Notes: a model not told the origin generated them from the letters alone. A DNA stretch of 64,000 nt from Runella rosea (GCF_003325355.1 NZ_CP030850.1:5965001-6029000), one strand, 5' to 3'; shown: positions 42,030-51,826, numbered from the stretch's first letter. Numbers and translations are program-made.

Positions 42030-43025
42030 ATGTCAAATTTATTAGATGCTTCTGAAGAGCCGTTATTGGTTGAAGACCCCCACCGTTTTGTGCTTTTTCC
42101 GATTAAGCACCACGACATTTGGCAATTTTATAAAAACCACGAAGCGGCCTTTTGGACGGCAGAAGAGATTGATCTTGCCTCTGATTTGCAGGATTGGGAA
42201 AAACTCAATGATGGTGAGCGCCACTTCATTTCGCACGTATTGGCATTCTTCGCGGCATCAGATGGAATTGTGAACGAGAATTTGGCCGTTAATTTTCTGA
42301 AAGAAGTTCAGTACGCCGAAGCGAAGTGTTTCTATGGATTTCAGATTGCCATGGAAAATATCCACTCCGAAACCTATTCTTTGTTGATAGATACCTACAT
42401 CAAAGACCCAACCGAAAAAGACCGTATGTTGCGGGCCATTGAAACCATTCCTTGCGTGCAGAAAAAAGCCGAATGGGCATTGCGTTGGATTGGCAACGGC
42501 ACATTTGCTGAGCGCCTCATAGCTTTTGCGGCCGTTGAAGGGATTTTCTTCTCGGGTTCATTCTGCTCTATTTTCTGGTTGAAAAAACGCGGTTTGATGA
42601 AAGGGCTTTCATTTTCCAACGAGCTTATCTCGCGTGACGAAGGCTTGCACCGCGACTTTGCTTGCTTGCTCTATACCGACCACATTGTCAATAAGTTGCC
42701 TGAGGAAACGGTGTACAGCTTAATCAAGGATGCGGTAGCCATTGAGCAGGAATTTGTGACCGAATCGTTGCCAGTGTCGTTGATTGGAATGAATTCTAAA
42801 TTGATGAACGAGTACATCGAATTCGTGGCCGATCACTTGTTGTTGTCGCTAGGCTTGCAAAAAGTCTATAATGCGGTCAATCCGTTTGATTTTATGGACA
42901 TGATTTCGCTTCAGGGAAAAACCAATTTCTTCGAGAAGAAAGTGGGCGAATACCAGAAAGCTGGCGTGAAAAACTCCAGCAAAGAAAGAGAAGTACAACA
43001 ACTGAGCTTCGACGCTGATTTCTAA
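42030..43025 (+). CDS. nrdB: Ribonucleotide reductase class Ia small subunit
   Basis: 331 residues. The di-iron ligands and the radical Tyr are recognisable: [39 protein letters not shown] (Tyr of the radical in SETYSLL) and [18 protein letters not shown]. The sequence is of the eukaryote-like type with the [11 protein letters not shown] segment. It makes the tyrosyl radical for dNTP synthesis. The large subunit nrdA is not adjacent, so the complex is encoded elsewhere. Confidence 0.95.
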   Translation: MSNLLDASEEPLLVEDPHRFVLFPIKHHDIWQFYKNHEAAFWTAEEIDLASDLQDWEKLNDGERHFISHVLAFFAASDGIVNENLAVNFLKEVQYAEAKCFYGFQIAMENIHSETYSLLIDTYIKDPTEKDRMLRAIETIPCVQKKAEWALRWIGNGTFAERLIAFAAVEGIFFSGSFCSIFWLKKRGLMKGLSFSNELISRDEGLHRDFACLLYTDHIVNKLPEETVYSLIKDAVAIEQEFVTESLPVSLIGMNSKLMNEYIEFVADHLLLSLGLQKVYNAVNPFDFMDMISLQGKTNFFEKKVGEYQKAGVKNSSKEREVQQLSFDADF

Positions 43026-43050
43026 GTCAGATTTACAGTTTAATAAAAAC

Positions 43051-43079
43051 AGAAAAGGGAGCCGAACGCTCCCTTTTCT
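43051..43079. terminator. Terminator hairpin after nrdB
   Basis: AGAAAAGGGAG (43051-43061) pairs with CTCCCTTTTCT (43069-43079). It overlaps the start of the heptanucleotide repeat and sits between convergent genes. Confidence 0.75.
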
Positions 43080-43163
43080 GACTTCTGACTTCTGACTTCT
43101 GACTTCTGACTTCTGACTTCTGACTTCTGACTTCTGACTTCTGACTTCTGACTTCTGACTTCT
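43076..43163. repeat. Heptanucleotide tandem repeat, 12 copies of TTCTGAC
   Basis: Twelve perfect copies of TTCTGAC run from 43076 to 43159, then a partial TTCT. It fills the gap between the nrdB terminator and the stop codon of the deoxynucleoside kinase gene at 43165. No copy is interrupted, which implies recent expansion or strand slippage. Confidence 0.97.
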
Positions 43164-43164
43164 T

Positions 43165-43779
43165 CTACCGATACCCCAAAGCCTTGTTCATTTGCTGAAC
43201 AATGAAGTCAAAATCTTCGGGTTGGTTTTCAAAATCAAGGCTGTTGACATTGATGGTCAATAAAGTCCCGTCCAGATAACTGTGGGCAAAGTTTTCGTAT
43301 AACTCATTTAGATTCAACAAGTATTCGTCAGAAATGCTTTGCTCGAAATCGCGGCCACGTTTTTGAATTTGGCTGCGGAGTTTGGGTAGATCTGCCTGTA
43401 GATACACAATCAAATCGGGGGCTTTGATGGCGTTTATCATCGTTTCGTACAGCATCAGGTAATTTTGGTAGTCGCGCTCTTCCATCAACTTGGAGTCGGC
43501 CAAGTTTTTGGCAAAGATGAACGCATCTTCATAAATCGTCCGGTCTTGTACTACGGTTTGGTAGTGCATGGAGCGGATTTTTTGGGCCTGCGAAAAGCGA
43601 CTGTTGAGGAAGAAAACCTGTAGATTGAAAGACCAACGGGCCATATCTTCGTAAAAATCGGCTAAGTAAGGATTGCCTTCTACGGCTTCGTACAATACGC
43701 CCCACTTGTAATGTTCTGATAGTTTACGCGCTAGTGTGGTTTTGCCCGCACCAATGTTTCCGGTAATTGCAATGTGCAT
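43165..43779 (-). CDS. Deoxynucleoside kinase
   Basis: 204 residues from ATG 43779, chosen because the P-loop GNIGAGKTTLARKL then begins at residue 7 as in the family; the upstream codons are a non-conserved leader. Further marks are the DRTIYEDAFIFAKNL segment (the catalytic D-R-S/T type), and the lid region RGRDFEQSISDEYL. It phosphorylates deoxynucleosides for salvage of dNTPs. Convergent with nrdB, which makes dNDPs de novo; the shared role is of interest but no common promoter exists. Confidence 0.9.
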   Translation of the reverse strand: MHIAITGNIGAGKTTLARKLSEHYKWGVLYEAVEGNPYLADFYEDMARWSFNLQVFFLNSRFSQAQKIRSMHYQTVVQDRTIYEDAFIFAKNLADSKLMEERDYQNYLMLYETMINAIKAPDLIVYLQADLPKLRSQIQKRGRDFEQSISDEYLLNLNELYENFAHSYLDGTLLTINVNSLDFENQPEDFDFIVQQMNKALGYR

Positions 43780-43907
43780 TGAAGTAAAAAAGTTAACCGT
43801 TAGTAGTAATATATTTGGGGTATGAGATTTGCTGTTTGAGACGTAGAAATATACGAAAAGTCTGCGAAGATAAAGAGATTTTGCGCTTTTTCTGCCGTAT
43901 ATGACCG

Positions 43908-43936
43908 TTGTCAATTATTGACTGGTTATAAATTTG
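43908..43936 (+). promoter_or_regulatory. Candidate trhO promoter (TTG-N18-TAAATTTG)
   Basis: TTG at 43908-43910 is 18 bases upstream of TAAATTTG at 43929-43936. A second overlapping box, TATTTTTG, lies at 43937-43944. The leader to the trhO start is about 90 bases. Confidence 0.55.
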
Positions 43937-44034
43937 TATTTTTGCAGGAAACTTATCTGGTCAAATTTTCTTTTAACTGATTGAAAAAGAGCAAATGTCC
44001 AGCCGTTTGCGTAACAAACAACCGTTTTTTTGTG

Positions 44035-45009
44035 ATGAAGCCTTACAGTGTCCTTTTGTATTATCAATACGTGCCCATCGAAGATGCCGAGGCGTATCGT
44101 GATGCGCAGCACGAGTTTTGCGTAAATAATAATTTGCTTGGACGTATCATCATCGCTCCCGAAGGGCTCAACGGAACCGTGTCGGGGTTGGTGGCCGATT
44201 GTGAAGCCTATATGAAATGGGTGAAAGAAGACCCACGTTTTGCCACGATTGACTTTAAAGTGGAATACCATGAAGCGCACGCGTTTCAGAAACTACACGT
44301 GCGGCTGAAAGAAGAAATTGTTAATTCAGACCTGCCCGTTGACCCATTGAAACAAACGGGAACGCACTTAGAGCCCGCCGAATTTAAGCAGATGTTGCAA
44401 GAAGACCCTGATTTGGTGGTAATTGATATGCGCTCCAACTACGAGCACAGCGTCGGGAAATTTAAAGGTGCCATCACGTTTGATATGGAAAACCTGCGCG
44501 AACTCCCCGAACACATCAAGGAAATTGAGCATCTCAAAGGGCAAGGCAAAAAAATCGTAACCTATTGTACGGGCGGTATCAAGTGCGAAAAAGCCAGCGC
44601 GTATCTTTTAGATCAGGGCTTTGATAATGTATACCAACTCCACGGCGGCATCATCAAATATGGTTTGGAAGCAGGTGGCGAAGACTTTGAAGGAAAATGC
44701 TACGTGTTCGACAATCGCCTTACGGTGGATGTCAATCACGTAAACCCTAAAGTGATCTCGAAATGCTACGTGTGCGGTACGGCCTCCGACCGTATGGTCA
44801 ACTGCGCCAACAACGACTGCAACATCCACGTACCAATGTGCGAAGAATGCGGCTGGAAAATGGAAGGAGCCTGCTCCGAAGAATGTAAATGCAGCCCCAA
44901 CAAGCGCGTCTATAACGGCACCGGCTACTACCCCAAAAAGAGCGACCATTATACGCCATTGCAGGGATTGAAAAGCTTCAAAAAGTCGATGAAGAAAGAA
45001 GAAGCGTAA
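44035..45009 (+). CDS. trhO: tRNA uridine-34 hydroxylase (rhodanese-like)
   Basis: 324 residues from ATG 44035, chosen over the upstream TTG at 43981 because the family normally starts with the YSVLLYYQYVPIED segment. After the N-terminal YceA domain (GRIIIAPEGLNGTVSG) comes a rhodanese domain with active-site TYCTGGIKCEKASAYL, Cys about 182. The tail is Cys-rich (CYVCGTASDRMVNCANNDC, CEECGWKMEGACSEECKC) and may bind metal. The enzyme hydroxylates U34 of tRNA. An intrinsic terminator follows. Confidence 0.93.
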   Translation: MKPYSVLLYYQYVPIEDAEAYRDAQHEFCVNNNLLGRIIIAPEGLNGTVSGLVADCEAYMKWVKEDPRFATIDFKVEYHEAHAFQKLHVRLKEEIVNSDLPVDPLKQTGTHLEPAEFKQMLQEDPDLVVIDMRSNYEHSVGKFKGAITFDMENLRELPEHIKEIEHLKGQGKKIVTYCTGGIKCEKASAYLLDQGFDNVYQLHGGIIKYGLEAGGEDFEGKCYVFDNRLTVDVNHVNPKVISKCYVCGTASDRMVNCANNDCNIHVPMCEECGWKMEGACSEECKCSPNKRVYNGTGYYPKKSDHYTPLQGLKSFKKSMKKEEA

Positions 45010-45026
45010 AAATATAGAATCACATA

Positions 45027-45073
45027 AAGGCGCTGAGGAGCAGAGGTTTTCTTTGCGGCTCAGCGCTTTTTTT
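45027..45073 (+). terminator. Rho-independent terminator of trhO
   Basis: GCGCTGAG (45030-45037) pairs with CTCAGCGC (45059-45066) around a 21-base loop that can pair partly; T tract follows. Confidence 0.8.
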
Positions 45074-45250
45074 ATGAATTGAATACAGATCTTGGCAATA
45101 AACTATTCAAAACCGTGAAGCATACCAGGTCGTCGGTACAGTTGTATCTATTTAACGCCTGAACAGGCTCATCAAATGGAGAGCTTCGAAACGAGAGAAA
45201 AGCAAAAAGTACAATTTCCGGAAACCATTTCAATGACCAAAAATAAATTC

Positions 45251-45258
45251 TAAATTTG
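45251..45258 (+). promoter_or_regulatory. Candidate promoter -7 box of the MG2/TonB-plug gene
   Basis: TAAATTTG matches the -7 consensus; a TTTC at about 45228 lies 20 bases upstream. The leader to the ATG at 45295 is about 30 bases. Confidence 0.45.
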
Positions 45259-45294
45259 TTAAGTATTTTGCTGATATACAGTAGCATAATAACT

Positions 45295-48200
45295 ATGCGT
45301 TGCTCGTTCTTAATCGCTTGGATAAGTGTCGTTCTACTTTTGGAATCAACCATGCTGTCTTATGGGCAAACGACAGCCGTTCTGACCGGCTACGTAGTAG
45401 ATGCCACGACGGGAAAACCCATGCCATTTGCCAATGTATATGTTAATGGAAGCACGCGAGGGGCTGTTACCGACGAAAAAGGTGCGTATACCCTTGTCGG
45501 AATTCCACTTGGTACGGTTGAGGTTGTTGCTTCGTATGTCGGTTATCAGCCTGACAAACGCACCTTCCGATTTGAGAATTCGTCTCCCCAAAAAAACGAT
45601 TTTCGGCTGAAAACAAGTGAACAAACGCTGGAAACCGTGATAGTAAGGGGTAATCCGAAGCGCCGGGAGCAATATTTACGTCAGTTTAAAAAGCAATTTT
45701 TCGGCGAACCATTTGGTGGACAGTGTCTGCTTGTAAACAGTGATGTTCTGAATTTTAATGAAGATAACGATCATCTGTATGCGACGGCTACTGAGCCGTT
45801 AATTATTGATAATCAGGCGCTGGGGTATCGATTGGTTTATGATTTGCAACATTTCGATGCTGCTGCGTCAGGAAAGGTTTATTCTGCGGGCACTGCCCGT
45901 TTTGAAGAACTAAAACCCGAAAGCGAACGGCAGGCTAATCGCTTTCGACGTAACCAGCTGACTGCCTATCACGGATCTATTCGACATTTAATGGCCAGCC
46001 TCATTGATAATACGTTCGAGCAGGCGGGCTTTCTGGTTTATCAGGAAGATGTTACCAAAATGATACCCCTGGAACAGCGGTCAATTACGTTGGCCGCTGC
46101 GGTTAGCGACTACAAACGTTTGGTTCCCATTAAGGTTTCTACATTGATTCAGCCCGGTCGATTATCGACCGAACGCCGATTGGTTTCGCCCATGAAACTG
46201 ATCGTATTCTATAAGCATGCGTCCTCGGGTTTCTCGCCCTATCCCGATGCTCCTTACGCATATACGGAAATGAACTTGCCCGGCGGTCAGATACAAATGA
46301 CCGTCGATGGGGTTATTACGATGCCTGAAGGTATGTTAGTCAAAGGCTCGATGGGTAATGACCGGCTATCGACGCTGTTGCCCGCCGATTGGAAACCCGA
46401 AGGGGATGAAAAGGAGTCATTGACAAACGGCCCGTTGGCGATACAGGGAAAACTTGCGCCACCTGACTCCTGCATAGGACATCTCGCTGCGGCCTTCAAC
46501 GAGCGATTCAAGTTGTCGGCTCCCACATTGTTTGTGCACATCGATAAACCCTTTTACGCCACCGGAGATCGGCTCTGGATGAGTACTTACTTACTCGACG
46601 CGGTTAATTATCGGCGAGCCGGTGGCGAAACGGCCATGCATGTCGACCTGCTTACGTCAACAGGGAAATTGGTGCAGCACCAATGGGTGCGTATCGTTGA
46701 CGGACGTGGAGAAGGCAATTTTCGCCTGTCGGATACCCTCATGACGGGAACGTATCACCTACGCGCCTATACCGATGAAGATGACGCCCAGCGACGCCCG
46801 GCTTTCGAGCGGTCTGTGACTATCCATAATCTGCTTCGGAATAACTTATCAGTGCTCAGTGATTCTGTTCCTCAGCCATTAGACGTTCAGATTTTGCCGG
46901 AAGGCGGGCGCTGGATTTCGGGATTTCCGGCGCGTTTGGGCGTAAAAATTGTACAGCCCAATGGGCATGGCTTGTCCATTGCGGGACGTATTGTCGATGA
47001 CTTGGGAGTTGAAATCGTTCATTTCAAGACCAATCAGCAGGGGATGACCAGCGTGTCGATGGAGCCAAAGGCGCAACGAACGTATTACGCCGACTTAACG
47101 TATAACAACCGGCCGCAACATGTTCCTTTGCCCAAACCCGAAACCGAAGGGCTGTTGCTTTCAGCCGATGCAATCAGTGATACAACCCGTTTGGCGTTGA
47201 TCATAATGAGCACTAACCGGGCCGATACCGACTCTGTATATATCCTGATTCAACAGCGCGGTCATGTCATTGAACAGCGGAAAATTCTCCTGCAAAACGG
47301 GGTGGCGAAGATAAGCTTGCCCATGATGACCTGGTTGCCGGGCCTTGCACAGATCACCCTTTATGATGCCACGGCCAAGCCTCAAGCCGAAAGATTGGTA
47401 TTTGTGCCCGAATTCATTGCGCCGGTACGTGTACTGATGAGTTTTAACAAAAATCGGTATCAGCCTCGCGAGCAGGCCATCCTGAGTGTAAATCTGAATG
47501 ATAATGGATTACCTGTACAGGCTGCTTTATCAGCGTCAATTACCGATGCCAATCAAGTGTTTGATGATACCGCTGAAGCTACCATGCACACACACTTGTT
47601 GCTGACGGGAGAGCTTCGGGGACGTATCGAAAACCCCAATCAATACCTGAAGAATCCCTCTGCCGAAACCCGTCAAGCGCTGGACGACCTGCTGCTGACG
47701 CAGGGCTGGCGACGTATCAGCGGTACGCCCGAAACGGAACAGTCTGGCGGTGTGTCGCTCATGGGCCGCATTTTAAATGCGAAAAATCAACCCATACCCG
47801 GCGCGCAGATCATCGTGGTATCGACAGACCCTGGGAAATCCTTAGCAGTTTCGGCAGGTGCTGACCAACAGGGGCGCTTTCGTCTGGGGGGAATGGCCCT
47901 TGCCGATACCCTACAGTTAATGGTACAAATCACGGATGGACAATCAAAAAAACTTTCTGCCAAAGAAGCCTTTCCAGTCTTGGAAGTACCCGGCAAACAA
48001 TGGGAATCCGGTTATAAAACTGCGGCCCCAAATTGGTCGACGCTCAGGGCCCAACTGGAAACGGCTCGAATTCGGCAGGAAGCAAACGCCGATTTTTACC
48101 GCGACAAAACGGTTCAAGTCTTGCAGGAAGTGACGGTTCGAGCGCGTAAATACGAAGAAAGACCGGAAGATATTCAACAGCGCAGTTTGCACAATGCGGC

Positions 48201-48846
48201 TGATGCCGTTCTTATAGTTGATGACAAATCGCCGGTTTACCAAAATCTGTACGAAATGATTCAGGGGCGATTGACGGGCGTGACCGTTAAACGGGAAGGG
48301 GCCATGCAAGCGCGTAGCTATAAGGTATTTATACGGGGTGTGAATAGTTTCAAAAGTGGTATGCAGCCCTTGTATTTGATGGATGGTGTGCCCATTCAGG
48401 ACCCAGACGGAACTGCTTTACTGTACTTTAATGCAGGAGATATTGAACGTGTCGAAGTGCTGAAAAATGCCGGTACTGCCGGTACATACGGGGTTCGGGG
48501 GGGAAATGGTGTCATTGCTTTTTACTCAAAAAGCAAACGGTCTATGCAGGGAAGCGCGAAATCCGAGCCGGGAATGATGTCGATTCAATTCGTTGGTTAT
48601 CCGTCGGTGCAGCGCGAATTTTATGTACCACGTTACGATGCGGAGGTAACCGCTGGTAGCATTTCTGGCCCTGTCGATTATCGGGATGTTCTATACTGGA
48701 AACCAATCATGCAAACCGACAGTCAGGGGCGCAGTCAGCTGCGTTTTCCGCTGTCAGACGTAGTGCGGACGTTGCGCGTTGTAATACAGGGCATTACGGC
48801 CGATGGTCGTCCGGTGCTGGGCGTTCAGTTAATCAGGGTTCAATAA
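45295..48846 (+). CDS. CarboxypepD_reg / macroglobulin-like / TonB-plug protein without a beta barrel
   Basis: 1183 residues from ATG 45295, which opens a signal peptide (RCSFLIAWISVVLLLESTML, then SYGQ). Residues about 28-105 are a carboxypeptidase regulatory-like domain (GYVVDATTGKPMPFANVYV). A middle block has an MG2 macroglobulin-like repeat (LFVHIDKPFYATGDRLW). Near the C-terminus is a TonB-receptor plug (SYKVFIRGVNSFKSGMQPL, YLMDGVPIQDPDGTALLYF). No barrel strands follow. The gene is visibly richer in G and C and in Arg/Ala codons than its neighbours, a possible sign of transfer. It may act at the outer membrane with a separate transporter. Confidence 0.8.
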   Translation: MRCSFLIAWISVVLLLESTMLSYGQTTAVLTGYVVDATTGKPMPFANVYVNGSTRGAVTDEKGAYTLVGIPLGTVEVVASYVGYQPDKRTFRFENSSPQKNDFRLKTSEQTLETVIVRGNPKRREQYLRQFKKQFFGEPFGGQCLLVNSDVLNFNEDNDHLYATATEPLIIDNQALGYRLVYDLQHFDAAASGKVYSAGTARFEELKPESERQANRFRRNQLTAYHGSIRHLMASLIDNTFEQAGFLVYQEDVTKMIPLEQRSITLAAAVSDYKRLVPIKVSTLIQPGRLSTERRLVSPMKLIVFYKHASSGFSPYPDAPYAYTEMNLPGGQIQMTVDGVITMPEGMLVKGSMGNDRLSTLLPADWKPEGDEKESLTNGPLAIQGKLAPPDSCIGHLAAAFNERFKLSAPTLFVHIDKPFYATGDRLWMSTYLLDAVNYRRAGGETAMHVDLLTSTGKLVQHQWVRIVDGRGEGNFRLSDTLMTGTYHLRAYTDEDDAQRRPAFERSVTIHNLLRNNLSVLSDSVPQPLDVQILPEGGRWISGFPARLGVKIVQPNGHGLSIAGRIVDDLGVEIVHFKTNQQGMTSVSMEPKAQRTYYADLTYNNRPQHVPLPKPETEGLLLSADAISDTTRLALIIMSTNRADTDSVYILIQQRGHVIEQRKILLQNGVAKISLPMMTWLPGLAQITLYDATAKPQAERLVFVPEFIAPVRVLMSFNKNRYQPREQAILSVNLNDNGLPVQAALSASITDANQVFDDTAEATMHTHLLLTGELRGRIENPNQYLKNPSAETRQALDDLLLTQGWRRISGTPETEQSGGVSLMGRILNAKNQPIPGAQIIVVSTDPGKSLAVSAGADQQGRFRLGGMALADTLQLMVQITDGQSKKLSAKEAFPVLEVPGKQWESGYKTAAPNWSTLRAQLETARIRQEANADFYRDKTVQVLQEVTVRARKYEERPEDIQQRSLHNAADAVLIVDDKSPVYQNLYEMIQGRLTGVTVKREGAMQARSYKVFIRGVNSFKSGMQPLYLMDGVPIQDPDGTALLYFNAGDIERVEVLKNAGTAGTYGVRGGNGVIAFYSKSKRSMQGSAKSEPGMMSIQFVGYPSVQREFYVPRYDAEVTAGSISGPVDYRDVLYWKPIMQTDSQGRSQLRFPLSDVVRTLRVVIQGITADGRPVLGVQLIRVQ

Positions 48847-49015
48847 CGCAGTGATTTATTTACTCCGGATGGGCATAGGCTCACTTCTTCACCGAGGTCT
48901 GGGTCTCCACCTAAAGTATTTGTATATATTCTATGAGATACAGACTTAGGATATGCCCACAATCATTCGTATTTCGTCATTCAAAACTGCGGCGGTGGAC
49001 CGCTCGTCATTCTTT

Positions 49016-50530
49016 TCAAATCCCTTCCTTCCTTAAAATTTCCCTGGCTTCCGTGTCTTCATATTGATTAATAACCTTCTTTAAATCAATCAATAACTGT
49101 TTTTGAATGGCTTTGTAGGCGGGATTGCCGTACTGATTTTTGAGTTCGTCCGGGTCCGTTTTGAGGTCGTAAAGTTCCCAATATTCACCGTCATTGTAGA
49201 AGCGAATCAGCTTGTAGCGGTCGGTACGGATGCCGAAGTGCGCTTGTACACTGTGCTCGGCGGGGTATTCGTAATAGTGGTAATAGGTTGATTTTCGGGG
49301 CGTTTTGCTGAAAAATGATTGTCCTTGCATGTCTTTCGGAACAGTGATGCCTGCTTCCTGCAAAATTGTGGGCGCAAAATCGGTGTTGTTGTGAATGGCG
49401 CGGTCGATTGTCCCTGGTTTGATGCGCTTTGGGTAGCGTATCAGCATCGGCATGTGGTGAGATTCTTCGTACATAAAGCGCTTGTCAAACCAACCGTGTT
49501 CGCCCAAATAAAAGCCTTGGTCGGAAGAATAAATCACTAAGGTGTTCTCGGCCAAACCCGTTTTGTCCAGATAATCTAACACTCGGCCCACGTTGCGGTC
49601 AAGTGAGCGGAGTGTGCCCAAATAATCCTGCATATAACGCTGGTATTTCCATTCGTCGAGGGCACGGCCCGTTAAGTTTTGTTTCTTAAAGTCGTCCGTC
49701 ACTTGGTCATAATACGCCAACCACGCCTTGCGCTGGGCGGGATTCATACGCTTTACAAACTCATCATTTTCGGCACCTACTTTCAAATCTTCCTTCAGGC
49801 GCATGGTTTTGGTCACGGTCATGTCCTGACGTTTGGCGGCGATACGGCCTTCGTAAGTGTCGTAAAATGTTTTGGGCAATTGAAATTTGACATTGTCAAA
49901 CGCCCGCAAATCGCCCGTGTCGGGTAGCCAATTGCGGTGTGGGCATTTGTGGCCGATGACCAGACAAAAAGGCTTTGAGTCATCGCGGTCGCTGCTCAGC
50001 CATTTGAGTGCTTTATTGGTGATAACGTCGGTGGCGTACCCTTCGTGACGAACGGTTTTGCCGCCCATTTCATGAAAGTCAGGATTGTAATACGCCCCTT
50101 GACCTGGTACCACCGACCAATAATCAAAATACTGCGGTGTGGCCTGTAAATGCCATTTGCCAATCCAACTCGTTTGATAACCAGCCGCTTGGAGGTATTT
50201 AGGGTACATGCTCTGACCCGCGTCAAACTGGGTTGAGTTGTCTCGGTGGCCATTTTTGTGGCTAAATTTACCCGTCAGCAGCGTGGCACGGCTCGGTGCG
50301 CAAAGAGAATTGGTGCAAAACATATTTTGGTACAAAGCACCTTCCTTGGCCAATCGATCGATGTTGGGCGTTTTGATATATGGGCTGCCGTAGGCACTTA
50401 TGCCTTGCAGCGCGTGGTCGTCCGAAAACAGAATGATGATGTTGGGGCGCTTGTCTTTGGGTTTGAAAGACAAAAAGCCAGTACCCAACAGGCACATAAA
50501 GAGAAAGAGAGGAAGGATGGTCTTTTTCAT
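49016..50530 (-). CDS. Secreted sulfatase
   Basis: 504 residues with a signal or anchor segment (KKTILPLFLFMCLLGTGFLSF). The sulfatase core has metal-binding DD of FSDDHA (Asp 37/38), the formylglycine signature LCAPSRATLLTG (Cys 77, C-x-P-S-R), GKWHLQATPQYFDYW, and DNTLVIYSSDQGFYLGEHGWFDKR-type metal segment. It removes sulfate from a carbohydrate or other ester, after formylglycine activation by a maturase not seen here. It lies beside the sialidase gene. Confidence 0.93.
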   Translation of the reverse strand: MKKTILPLFLFMCLLGTGFLSFKPKDKRPNIIILFSDDHALQGISAYGSPYIKTPNIDRLAKEGALYQNMFCTNSLCAPSRATLLTGKFSHKNGHRDNSTQFDAGQSMYPKYLQAAGYQTSWIGKWHLQATPQYFDYWSVVPGQGAYYNPDFHEMGGKTVRHEGYATDVITNKALKWLSSDRDDSKPFCLVIGHKCPHRNWLPDTGDLRAFDNVKFQLPKTFYDTYEGRIAAKRQDMTVTKTMRLKEDLKVGAENDEFVKRMNPAQRKAWLAYYDQVTDDFKKQNLTGRALDEWKYQRYMQDYLGTLRSLDRNVGRVLDYLDKTGLAENTLVIYSSDQGFYLGEHGWFDKRFMYEESHHMPMLIRYPKRIKPGTIDRAIHNNTDFAPTILQEAGITVPKDMQGQSFFSKTPRKSTYYHYYEYPAEHSVQAHFGIRTDRYKLIRFYNDGEYWELYDLKTDPDELKNQYGNPAYKAIQKQLLIDLKKVINQYEDTEAREILRKEGI

Positions 50531-50607
50531 ATCATAAAGAACAATAAAAGAATATTTACCACAAAGGGCTCAAAGAATGGTGCAAAGGTATGCAGCGGTT
50601 TTGTGCC

Positions 50608-50655
50608 AACGTCGGCGAGGACTGCGCGTCTGCGGTTTGAAACCTAGCCGACGTT
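50608..50655. repeat. Dispersed palindrome, copy 2
   Basis: The left arm AACGTCGGCGAGG (50608-50620) is identical to that of copy 1 at 24445. The right arm CCTAGCCGACGTT (50643-50655) differs at one base from copy 1. The loop is 22 bases instead of 7. It touches the stop codon of the sialidase gene. Confidence 0.7.
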
Positions 50656-51826
50656 ATTTTATCAGCCATTCGTAACTAAAGGAAGCATAAACGATCTGTG
50701 TATAGTCATTTTTTTCGTACAACACGCCAAGGGCATTATTCTGCTGCACCACCAAATCCGAATACGCCGACGGGTCTTCATATGCCTTGGCGGCACCGTA
50801 AATTTCTTTGCCTGCCGACCAGCTTTTGCCATCATCATAGCTGACGCGAACGGTCAGTTTATCGCGTTGGGTTTGGCTGTTGTTGTTGGAAAAAATCAAT
50901 ACTTTTTGCCCTTTTTGGGGCTGAAAATCAATCATGCTTCCTTGGCAAATGGGGTCGGGTAGGTCAGTCATGATTTTTACGTCGTCCCAAGTTTCTCCCG
51001 CGTTTTTGGTAAAGGCCTGAATCCGGTACTTGGCATCTCCTGACTGGTTGCGGCAATTGAAAACCAAACTTCCATCCGAAGTTTCGGCGGCGATGGCCTC
51101 GTTACTGCTGGCGTAGGCTACGTTGGGTGAAATTTTAAAAGTTTTTCCGTGGTCGTCGCTGTAAAAAGCGTGGGCCACATAATCCCGGGACTCTTTTTGA
51201 GGCGGCCCTGCAGAGTGATTGGCGGGAATAAAAAGTCGGCCTTTGTACTTTCCTTTTTGAATTTGCAGACCGTGGCCTGGGGTATTGGCGTATGAGCGCC
51301 AGTCTTCTTTGAAATTGTAGGCAGGATTTACGCTAGGTTTATTGGGTTTGGAAACCTGCGTTGTGATATTGACGGGCTCCGACCAAGTTTGTCCGCCATT
51401 GGTGCTGGTCTTATACCACACTTCCCGAATGGCTTTCCCCTCGCGGACTTCCTGCTCGTGGGCGATGCCCGTATTGTAAAACAAAAACAACCGACCTTGG
51501 GGGAACCGCTTATCTGTCAAGTCAAAAACGGGGGCTTGATTGCCTGCTTGGTCGTTGCCGTTATCGGCCACGACTTGCAAATTCCCCCACGTCGCGCCGT
51601 TGTCGGTGCTGCGTTTCATGACAATTTCAACATCGCCAAAATCCCCGCAGTTGTTGCGCCTCGCTTCGGCAAAAGCCAATAAGTGGCCGTTGGGGGCTTT
51701 GACAATGGCTGGAATACGGTAACATTTGTAGCCGTTTTGTCCGTTTTGGAAAACCACGGTTTCTTTGGGGGCTTGGGCATTTCCCCAGAATGGAATCAAT
51801 AAAAGTAAAAATAGACGTAAATGCAT
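50654..51826 (-). CDS. Secreted GH33-type sialidase
   Basis: 390 residues with a signal peptide (HLRLFLLLLIPFWGNAQ). The Y/F-R-I-P motif is YRIPAIV, followed by Asp-box repeats S-x-D-x-G-x-x-W: STDNGATW, STNGGQTW, SDDHGKTF, TKNAGETW, SYDDGKSW. ETSDGSLVFNCRNQSG and the late Tyr/Glu segment also fit. It removes terminal sialic acid from glycans in the periplasm or outside. It pairs with the sulfatase downstream for host-like or algal glycans. Confidence 0.92.
   Translation of the reverse strand: MHLRLFLLLLIPFWGNAQAPKETVVFQNGQNGYKCYRIPAIVKAPNGHLLAFAEARRNNCGDFGDVEIVMKRSTDNGATWGNLQVVADNGNDQAGNQAPVFDLTDKRFPQGRLFLFYNTGIAHEQEVREGKAIREVWYKTSTNGGQTWSEPVNITTQVSKPNKPSVNPAYNFKEDWRSYANTPGHGLQIQKGKYKGRLFIPANHSAGPPQKESRDYVAHAFYSDDHGKTFKISPNVAYASSNEAIAAETSDGSLVFNCRNQSGDAKYRIQAFTKNAGETWDDVKIMTDLPDPICQGSMIDFQPQKGQKVLIFSNNNSQTQRDKLTVRVSYDDGKSWSAGKEIYGAAKAYEDPSAYSDLVVQQNNALGVLYEKNDYTQIVYASFSYEWLIK

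Noticed and set aside
43076-43163. CRISPR array
   Set aside because: The repeat unit is 7 bases with no spacers, so it is a simple tandem repeat.
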